From Paramuribaculum sp. (lineage in GTDB: Bacteria; Bacteroidota; Bacteroidia; Bacteroidales; Muribaculaceae), in contig JAIDJZ010000307.1 of the NCBI GenBank assembly GCA_029051965.1, positions 1 through 13,204 on the forward strand: a DNA stretch of 13,204 nucleotides, read 5' to 3'. A program made the position numbers and the translations under genes. The notes under the pieces are model-generated. The model saw only the letters and a list, made by a program, of their open reading frames with translations. It was not told where the DNA came from and did no database searches. Each line of letters starts with the position of its first letter. The stretch's first letter is position 1. Shown here piece after piece: positions 8,553-13,204 of this stretch.

Positions 8553-9362
8553 ATGGACAACCGAATCATAAAAACGATCTCACCCTCAGAAAACTTCTTT
8601 CTCCTGGCAGGCCCGTGCGTGATCGAAGGCGAAAAAATGGCTCTCGACATCGCCGAATCAATTGTCGAGGCAACCTCACGCCTCGGCATTCCCTACGCCT
8701 TTAAAGGGTCCTACCGGAAAGCCAACCGCTCACGCATTGACTCATTCACCGGAATCGGCGACCTCGACGCGCTGAGAATTCTGAAAAAAGTCAATGAGAC
8801 TTTCGGATGTCCCGTTGTCACCGACATCCATTCGGCAGCTGAAGCAGAAATGGCCGCTGAATTTGTCGACATCCTCCAGATCCCGGCATTCCTCTGCCGC
8901 CAGACCGATCTGCTTGTCGCGGCAGCCGCTACCGGCAAAACCGTCAACATAAAGAAAGGCCAGTTCCTTTCGCCCGAGGCAATGCAGTTCGCGATCCAGA
9001 AGGTGCGCGACGCCGGCAACAGCGACGTTGCCATAACCGAACGCGGCGTCAGCTTCGGCTATCAGGATCTGATCGTAGACTTCCGAGGCATCCCGCAGAT
9101 GCAGTCGTTCGGCTGTCCGGTGATCCTCGATGCGACCCATTCGCTCCAGCAGCCCAATCAAGCTGCCGGCGTCACAGGCGGACGTCCCGACCTGATCGAA
9201 ACAATAGCGCGCGCAGGCATCGCCACAGGTGTCGACGGACTCTTTCTCGAAACCCATCCCGAACCGTCGAAAGCCAAGAGCGACGGAGCCAACATGCTTC
9301 CCCTCGAGCAGCTCCCCTCTTTGCTCGAAAAGCTCTGCGCCATCCGCGCAGCCATCCGGTAA
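8553..9362 (+). CDS. kdsA: 3-deoxy-8-phosphooctulonate synthase (Kdo-8-phosphate synthase)
   Basis: KdsA condenses phosphoenolpyruvate with arabinose-5-phosphate to Kdo-8-phosphate, a committed step towards the Kdo sugar of LPS. The 269-residue TIM-barrel enzyme has LLAGPCVIE (17-25), the FKGSYRKANRSR substrate segment (50-61), TDIHSA (90-95), QIPAFLCRQTDL (109-120), KKGQFLSP (134-141), ITERGVSFGY (161-170), DATHSLQQP (193-201) and LETHPEP (232-238). Cys22 in AGPC, with His196, Glu233 and probably Asp244, indicates the metal-dependent class; metal-independent enzymes such as E. coli KdsA have Asn in place of the cysteine. It is the last gene of the plus-strand run and ends before two strong hairpins. 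The other Kdo genes (kdsB, kdsC, kdsD) are not in this window. Confidence 0.97.
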   Translation: MDNRIIKTISPSENFFLLAGPCVIEGEKMALDIAESIVEATSRLGIPYAFKGSYRKANRSRIDSFTGIGDLDALRILKKVNETFGCPVVTDIHSAAEAEMAAEFVDILQIPAFLCRQTDLLVAAAATGKTVNIKKGQFLSPEAMQFAIQKVRDAGNSDVAITERGVSFGYQDLIVDFRGIPQMQSFGCPVILDATHSLQQPNQAAGVTGGRPDLIETIARAGIATGVDGLFLETHPEPSKAKSDGANMLPLEQLPSLLEKLCAIRAAIR

Positions 9363-9378
9363 GACGACAGGAACTGTT

Positions 9379-9425
9379 TAAGAGCCGGTTCCCCAATATT
9401 TGTTAATGCTGGGAACCGGCTCTTA
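9379..9425. terminator. 15-bp perfect hairpin between kdsA and pgcA, possibly a terminator and a repeat copy
   Basis: TAAGAGCCGGTTCCC (9379-9393) and GGGAACCGGCTCTTA (9411-9425) are exact complements around a 17-nt loop. It begins 17 nt after the kdsA stop. There is no strong T-run on either side, which is common in Bacteroidota terminators. Bases 9381-9413 recur with one change at 13139-13171, so the sequence belongs to a repeat as well as forming a hairpin. Confidence 0.6.
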
Positions 9426-9435
9426 GAGCAAACAC

Positions 9436-9475
9436 AGAACCGGCATTGAATCCCGCGGGAATCAATGCCGGTTCT
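9436..9475. terminator. second hairpin between convergent kdsA and pgcA, probable bidirectional terminator
   Basis: AGAACCGGCATTGA (9436-9449) pairs perfectly with TCAATGCCGGTTCT (9462-9475). Beyond one A-A mismatch the apex is the palindrome TCCCGCGGGA (9451-9460). It is 25 nt downstream of the pgcA stop on the minus strand and 73 nt after kdsA, placed to end both transcripts. Flanking T-runs are weak. Confidence 0.65.
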
Positions 9476-9500
9476 TGTGATTATTTACGGTTCAGCGCGA

Positions 9501-11252
9501 TCAGATTCCAAGATCAGCCTTCACGGCTGCGATCTTCTCGGCAGCGCGTGCGTTTGCCGCATCGTAGTCCTCAGCAGAAGCCATCTTGTCATGGACCTCG
9601 ATATAGAACTTGATCTTAGGCTCGGTTCCCGAAGGACGGATAGAAACCTTGGTGCCATCCTCTGTAAAGTACTGCAGCACGTTAGAGAATACCGGCATAT
9701 CCATCTTTTCAACTGTTCCTTCCTTGACATTTGTCTTGTTGAGATTGTCATAGTCCTTGATGGTGACAACTTCGCTTCCACCGAGAGTCTTCGGAGGATT
9801 CGAACGGAAATTGCGCATCATGGCCTGGATCTCCTCGGCACCCGACTTACCGGGACGGACAACAGAGATGCCCTCTTCGTGAGAATAGCCGTATTTCACA
9901 TAGATGTCCTGAAGCATCTGGAGGAAGTCCATGCCTTTTTCCTTAGCCCAGGCAAGAGCCTCAGCCATAAGAGAGATTGCGGAAACGGCATCCTTGTCGC
10001 GGCAGAAATCTTCCGCGAGGAATCCGTAGCTCTCCTCACCGCCTCCGAGATAGCGGCAGGTTCCCTCATTGGCTGCGATCACGGCTGCGATCCATTTGAA
10101 ACCGGTGTAGCAGTCATACATCGTGATATTGTTGGCATCGGCAATCGCCTTGATTGTTTCAGTCGTCACAATTGTCTTCACGATATACTCCTTGCCGGTC
10201 AGACGACCCAGCTCGGCGTTGCGGGTCATGATATAGTTGAGAAGAATCATGACGATCTGGTTGCCGTTGATCAGCACATATTCGCCCTTGTTGTCGCGGA
10301 GAACCACACCGATACGGTCAGCATCAGGGTCAGAAGCCATGACAAGATCCGCATTGACCTCTTTTGCTTTCTCGATAGCCATAGCCATTGCGGGAGCATT
10401 TTCGGGGTTCGGAGACTCGACTGTGGGGAAATCGCCTGAAGTGATGTCCTGTTCCGGAACGTTGATGATGTTTTCGAAACCATAGTTGCGCAGCGATTCC
10501 GGAATCAGATGCACGCCTGTGCCGTGGATCGGAGTGTAGACAATCTTCAGATCGCGGTGACGGGCAATTGCTTCGGGGCTGAGCGAAAGAGCTTTGATTT
10601 CCTTAAGGAATGCTTCGTCGATATCGCGGCCGATAATCTCGATCTTTTCGGGATTGGCCTCGAACTTGATTTCTTCAACGCCGTTGATCTTATTTACGTG
10701 GTCAATGATATTGACATCGTGGGGATTGATAATCTGCGCGCCATCTTCCCAGTATGCCTTGTAGCCGTTGTATTCTTTCGGGTTGTGGGAAGCGGTGATG
10801 TTGACGCCGCTCTGGCAACCGAGATAACGGATGGCAAACGAGAGTTCGGGAGTCGGACGGAAACTGTCAAAGAGATAAGCCTTGATTCCGTTGGCCGAGA
10901 AAATGGCCGCTACGATCTCTGCGAATTTGCGCGAATTGTTGCGCACGTCGTGGCCGACAGCTACCTTGATTTCGGGCAGATCGGCAAACGCCTCCTTAAG
11001 ATAGTTGGCGAGACCCTGTGTGGCAGCGCCGACAGTATAGATGTTCATGCGGTTAGTTCCTGCGCCCATGATTCCGCGCAGACCGCCTGTTCCGAATTCG
11101 AGGTCGCGATAGAACGACTCAATCAGTTCAGTCTTGTCGGGGTTGTCAAGCATACGCTGCACTTCAGCGCGGGTTTCGGCATCATAACCGTTGCCAAGCC
11201 ATTTTTCCGCTTTGGCTGTCACTGACTTCAAGAGTTCTTCGTTATTTTCCAT
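9501..11252 (-). CDS. phospho-sugar mutase, probable phosphoglucomutase
   Basis: The 583-residue product belongs to the alpha-D-phosphohexomutase superfamily and has the length of the PgcA/PGM2-like branch that interconverts glucose-1- and glucose-6-phosphate. All four active-site loops are present. The phosphoserine loop is TASHNPKEYNGYKAYW (153-168), with Ser155 carrying the phosphate. The metal loop is DPDADR (308-313), the sugar-binding loop is GGGEESYG (403-410), and the phosphate-binding loop is RPSGTEPKIKFY (539-550). LEFGTGGLRGIMGAGTNRMN (51-70) is the typical opening. Phosphomannomutase or phosphopentomutase activity cannot be excluded by sequence reading alone. It is transcribed convergently with the kdsA run, and a -7 box at 11420-11428 implies a leader of about 160 nt. 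With kdsA nearby it probably feeds sugar nucleotides for envelope and storage polysaccharides, which is inference. Confidence 0.93.
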   Translation of the reverse strand: MENNEELLKSVTAKAEKWLGNGYDAETRAEVQRMLDNPDKTELIESFYRDLEFGTGGLRGIMGAGTNRMNIYTVGAATQGLANYLKEAFADLPEIKVAVGHDVRNNSRKFAEIVAAIFSANGIKAYLFDSFRPTPELSFAIRYLGCQSGVNITASHNPKEYNGYKAYWEDGAQIINPHDVNIIDHVNKINGVEEIKFEANPEKIEIIGRDIDEAFLKEIKALSLSPEAIARHRDLKIVYTPIHGTGVHLIPESLRNYGFENIINVPEQDITSGDFPTVESPNPENAPAMAMAIEKAKEVNADLVMASDPDADRIGVVLRDNKGEYVLINGNQIVMILLNYIMTRNAELGRLTGKEYIVKTIVTTETIKAIADANNITMYDCYTGFKWIAAVIAANEGTCRYLGGGEESYGFLAEDFCRDKDAVSAISLMAEALAWAKEKGMDFLQMLQDIYVKYGYSHEEGISVVRPGKSGAEEIQAMMRNFRSNPPKTLGGSEVVTIKDYDNLNKTNVKEGTVEKMDMPVFSNVLQYFTEDGTKVSIRPSGTEPKIKFYIEVHDKMASAEDYDAANARAAEKIAAVKADLGI

Positions 11253-11419
11253 ATAAAATTTTATTTAAGGATTTGAATTTTGTCATGAGTCTGATAAGGG
11301 AGAGCGGGGAGGACTGTCAGATCTTCCGGTCCGTTACCGTCAATGCATCCCTGTCGGGGCAAGGCAGACGGAAAACACACGACGTCCCGAAGCAAATTTA
11401 GTTATTTATATTTATAACA

Positions 11420-11428
11420 ACAAAGATA
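11420..11428 (-). promoter_or_regulatory. Bacteroidota-type -7 promoter box for the phosphoglucomutase gene
   Basis: On the minus strand the bases read TATCTTTGT, an exact TAnnTTTGY. A weak -33 candidate TTAG (11446-11449) lies 17 nt further upstream. The start codon is about 168 nt downstream, which gives an unusually long leader. The call rests on the motif alone. Confidence 0.5.
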
Positions 11429-11529
11429 TTCGGGTGAATTTTAGACTAATGTTTAGTTTTAAATGATTTTAGCACACCGGGACTTCCGTACGACGCCAAT
11501 ACGTCAGCGTCGGAACGGGGCATAAAGTT

Positions 11530-11559
11530 CAGGCCACGCATCGTCCGATGCGTGGCCTG
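11530..11559 (-). terminator. terminator hairpin of the ompA-like gene
   Basis: CAGGCCACGCATCG and CGATGCGTGGCCTG form a perfect 14-bp inverted repeat with only TC between, so the real loop is probably 4 nt (GTCC). It starts 41 nt downstream of the ompA-like stop codon. Only a short AACTTTATG follows on the minus strand, so the T-run is weak. Confidence 0.75.
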
Positions 11560-11599
11560 GGATATATAGGATTGTGAATTTGTCCTTTTTCGGAAAACC

Positions 11600-12793
11600 T
11601 TACGGCTGAGTGAAAATCACGATACGGTTCCAGTTGTTTTCGGGATAAGGCTGGGTCGAGCTACCGAGACCGTTGACAGTCAGACGGCTTGCGCTGATGC
11701 CGTATTCGCTGACAAGAGCATCGACAACAGCCTGTGCACGACGCTGAGAAAGTGCCTGGTTATATTCTGCAGTACCGGTATCGCGGTCAGCATAACCGTC
11801 GACTGACACTTTTGTATCGGGATTGGCCTTCATCCACTGTGCTACGTTGTAGACATTGACCATTTCTTCGTCGCTGATGTAGGAAGAATTGATCTTGAAA
11901 CGGACAGCTGCCATCATCGGCACACCCTTCGAAACTTCGGTCACTTCAGTCACCTCAGGACAGGGAAGCTGGGCCTCTGCATTCGCAAGGGCCACTGTAG
12001 TAGCTGCGAGCTGGCCGCGAAGGTCATTGACCTTACCGTTGAGATCGTCGATATAGCCGAGATAATCACAGGGGTTATAGCTTTCGAACTTGCGACCGTT
12101 GACATAGAATGTCAGACCGCCGATAGCGCTGAGGTTGATGTCGACCGGATGACCTTCGATGCAGTTGTTGTAGTTGTCTCCGTAGAACGAAGCGCGTCCT
12201 TCAGCGAAGAAGTCAACATACTCGCAAAGACGGAAACGGAACTGAAGTCCGGCAGAAACGGGCAGACACCATTCATTGTTGCGGATTTTTCCGTGGCGGT
12301 TATAGATATTGCCATTGTCGTAACGGAAATCATAGACAAATGTTCCTCCGAGTCCGACATAAGGCACCATCGAGAAGACACGGTTGGCCTTGTAGCCGTT
12401 GATCGAGTTGAACATATCCCACATGAAATCAAGGTTGAGGTTGGCAACACGTGCGGAATTCGTGAGCGTCTGATTCCAATGGATCGCGCCATAGTATCCG
12501 CTGAAACGGAATCCGAGATAAGGCGAGAACCAGCGTCCGACGCCAAGATTATATGTTGCAGTCATTCGGCGGCGTCCGTCAGAGTTCTCTACAAACGGAC
12601 TCTGAACACCCGCACCGAGCTGAATAAACCAGTTATCGCGCCATGAAGAAGAATAATGTGTCTTACATTCAACCGGCTTCGTAACCGTAATGGTTTCCTG
12701 TTCAACAACTACTTTCTCCTGAGCAGAGGCTATATTTGCACAGAGGAGCATGCTCCCGCAGGCAACAGCTGTCAAAAAATGGTTCGTTTTCAT
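11600..12793 (-). CDS. OmpA family outer-membrane porin-like protein
   Basis: The 397-residue product has a signal peptide ending ASA (22-24) before Gln25. The barrel-like N-terminal part runs about 50-232, with alternating aromatic strands such as WFIQLGAGVQSPF and GFRFSGYYGAI. A linker with helical heptads (about 245-275) follows. The C-terminal OmpA peptidoglycan-binding domain (about 293-395) contains VDGYADRDTGTAEYNQALSQ (331-350) followed by RRAQAVVDAL (351-360). Asp336 and Arg351 occupy the positions of the two OmpA residues (Asp271 and Arg286 in E. coli) that hold diaminopimelate. It should anchor the outer membrane to the cell wall, and pore activity is possible. It is a single gene with its own probable promoter (12925-12933), a leader hairpin and a terminator. 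GAGAGA sits directly before the ATG. Confidence 0.93.
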   Translation of the reverse strand: MKTNHFLTAVACGSMLLCANIASAQEKVVVEQETITVTKPVECKTHYSSSWRDNWFIQLGAGVQSPFVENSDGRRRMTATYNLGVGRWFSPYLGFRFSGYYGAIHWNQTLTNSARVANLNLDFMWDMFNSINGYKANRVFSMVPYVGLGGTFVYDFRYDNGNIYNRHGKIRNNEWCLPVSAGLQFRFRLCEYVDFFAEGRASFYGDNYNNCIEGHPVDINLSAIGGLTFYVNGRKFESYNPCDYLGYIDDLNGKVNDLRGQLAATTVALANAEAQLPCPEVTEVTEVSKGVPMMAAVRFKINSSYISDEEMVNVYNVAQWMKANPDTKVSVDGYADRDTGTAEYNQALSQRRAQAVVDALVSEYGISASRLTVNGLGSSTQPYPENNWNRIVIFTQP

Positions 12794-12849
12794 TCTCTCA
12801 AAATTTAAAAGTATACAATTATTAGATAGATTTTCTGTTGGTCGATCGT

Positions 12850-12878
12850 CAAAACCGTATAAACAGCAAGCGGTTTTG
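12850..12878 (-). promoter_or_regulatory. hairpin in the 5' leader of the ompA-like gene
   Basis: CAAAACCG (12850-12857) and CGGTTTTG (12871-12878) are exact complements, an 8-bp stem with a 13-nt loop. It lies between the putative -7 box and the start codon, ending 57 nt before the ATG, so it would be transcribed. It may stabilise the abundant ompA-type mRNA; that role is inference. Confidence 0.45.
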
Positions 12879-12924
12879 CGGTGCGTTTGATTATAATAAC
12901 ATTAGCTATGCAATGAATGTTTCT

Positions 12925-12933
12925 GCAAAATTA
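12925..12933 (-). promoter_or_regulatory. Bacteroidota-type -7 promoter box for the ompA-like gene
   Basis: The minus strand reads TAATTTTGC, an exact TAnnTTTGY match, 132 nt upstream of the start codon. No clear TTTG -33 box is seen at standard spacing; the upstream DNA is very AT-rich. Confidence 0.5.
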
Positions 12934-13138
12934 CAATTTTTTCTGATTTAAATATACTTTTATGCAATAAAAAACAACCCTTAACGCAGAAAAATATTCA
13001 GACTACAGCCCTGAAAGCCATTAAAGTTACATCTTCGGATACATTCCGACATCCGGCCGGACCGCATCTCAGCCCGCATCCGAAACAGCTTCCGCCAGAC
13101 AATATGACCCCTATAATTTCCCCGTTTTTTCACATAAT

Positions 13139-13171
13139 AGAGCCGGTTCCCCAATATTTGTTAACGCTGGG
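13139..13171. repeat. second copy of the 33-bp repeat (other copy at 9381-9413)
   Basis: AGAGCCGGTTCCCCAATATT (13139-13158) and the 13 bases after it match 9381-9413 at 32 of 33 positions; the one change is C for T at 13166. Here the right arm of the hairpin is missing: GCGGTCAAG follows instead of AACCGGCTC. The match begins sharply at AGAGCC. It may be the end of a mobile element or a dispersed REP-like sequence that continues beyond the window. Confidence 0.65.
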
Positions 13172-13204
13172 GCGGTCAAGTGTCGTGCAGATGTGTTCGC
13201 GCAG

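Larger units (their letters stand above)
11253..11599. other. 347-bp intergenic region between ompA-like gene and phosphoglucomutase gene
   Basis: Read on the minus strand, this region holds the ompA-like terminator hairpin (11530-11559), then a weaker GC dyad with arms CGACGC/GCGTCG (11491-11496 and 11507-11512). The putative pgcA -7 box (11420-11428) and a leader of about 160 nt follow. The leader's middle part (about 11290-11390) is more GC-rich than its ends, and I see only short possible pairings there. No reading frame, tRNA or clear riboswitch is recognisable. Confidence 0.6.
12794..13204. other. 411-bp region upstream of the ompA-like gene to the window edge
   Basis: From left to right this holds the leader of the ompA-like gene with a hairpin (12850-12878), its -7 box (12925-12933) and an AT-rich stretch (about 12934-12990). 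A more GC-rich stretch follows with a weak nested dyad: TTCGGAT/ATCCGAA at 13034-13040 and 13078-13084, and palindrome TCCGGCCGGA at 13052-13061. The repeat copy at 13139-13171 comes last. Two minus-strand frames enter from the right edge and stop at 13130 and 13111; neither is long enough to call a gene. Confidence 0.55.

Noticed and set aside
9465..11225. Two long plus-strand open frames opposite the phosphoglucomutase gene
   Set aside because: The minus strand has all four mutase active-site loops in one uninterrupted frame; the opposite frames are shadows.
13111..13204. Minus-strand frames entering from the right edge (stops at 13130 and 13111)
   Set aside because: Two frames are open over only 24-30 codons, so neither can be called a gene; kept only as part of the repeat finding.

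Overview
The window looks like a conserved, housekeeping stretch of a Bacteroidota chromosome, probably Bacteroidales. The reasons are the protein families present: a DUF5106-type protein with a thioredoxin-like C-terminus, an OmpA-like barrel with a long linker, the Bacteroidota form of MnmA, and a bifunctional nuclease with a UVR-like tail. Several intergenic regions also carry -7 boxes of the Bacteroidota form TAnnTTTGY, and start codons have weak Shine-Dalgarno sequences. Base use is moderately GC-rich in genes and AT-rich between them. The gut family Muribaculaceae is a guess from general resemblance, not shown by the sequence.

Layout. On the left, clpB (disaggregase, minus strand) ends near the window edge and is divergent from a gene for a secreted DUF5106/thioredoxin-fold protein, followed on the plus strand by a DoxX-family membrane protein. 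The whole 203-bp gap between doxX and mnmA is filled by a nested inverted-repeat element with 20-bp terminal inverted repeats (18/20 complementary). It starts 4 nt after the doxX stop and ends 3 nt before the mnmA start.

Then comes a tight plus-strand run: mnmA (tRNA 2-thiolation), a bifunctional-nuclease family gene, a NupG-like nucleoside transporter, rsmE (16S rRNA m3U1498 methylation) and kdsA (Kdo-8-phosphate synthesis for LPS). Spacings of 21-72 nt suggest one operon mixing RNA modification, nucleoside uptake and envelope synthesis. It converges on pgcA (phosphoglucomutase, minus strand) across two strong hairpins. Further right is an ompA-like gene on the minus strand with its own terminator hairpin and a structured 5' leader. 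The last 70 bases hold a second, diverged copy of the first kdsA-pgcA hairpin's left arm and loop, so that hairpin appears to belong to a dispersed repeat.

Most of the window is ordinary conserved coding sequence. The best candidates for undescribed biology are the two repeat families: the element at 4428-4624, which includes a 28-codon minus-strand reading frame, and the 33-bp repeat at 9381 and 13139. I see no defence system, CRISPR array, tRNA, rRNA or intact insertion sequence.
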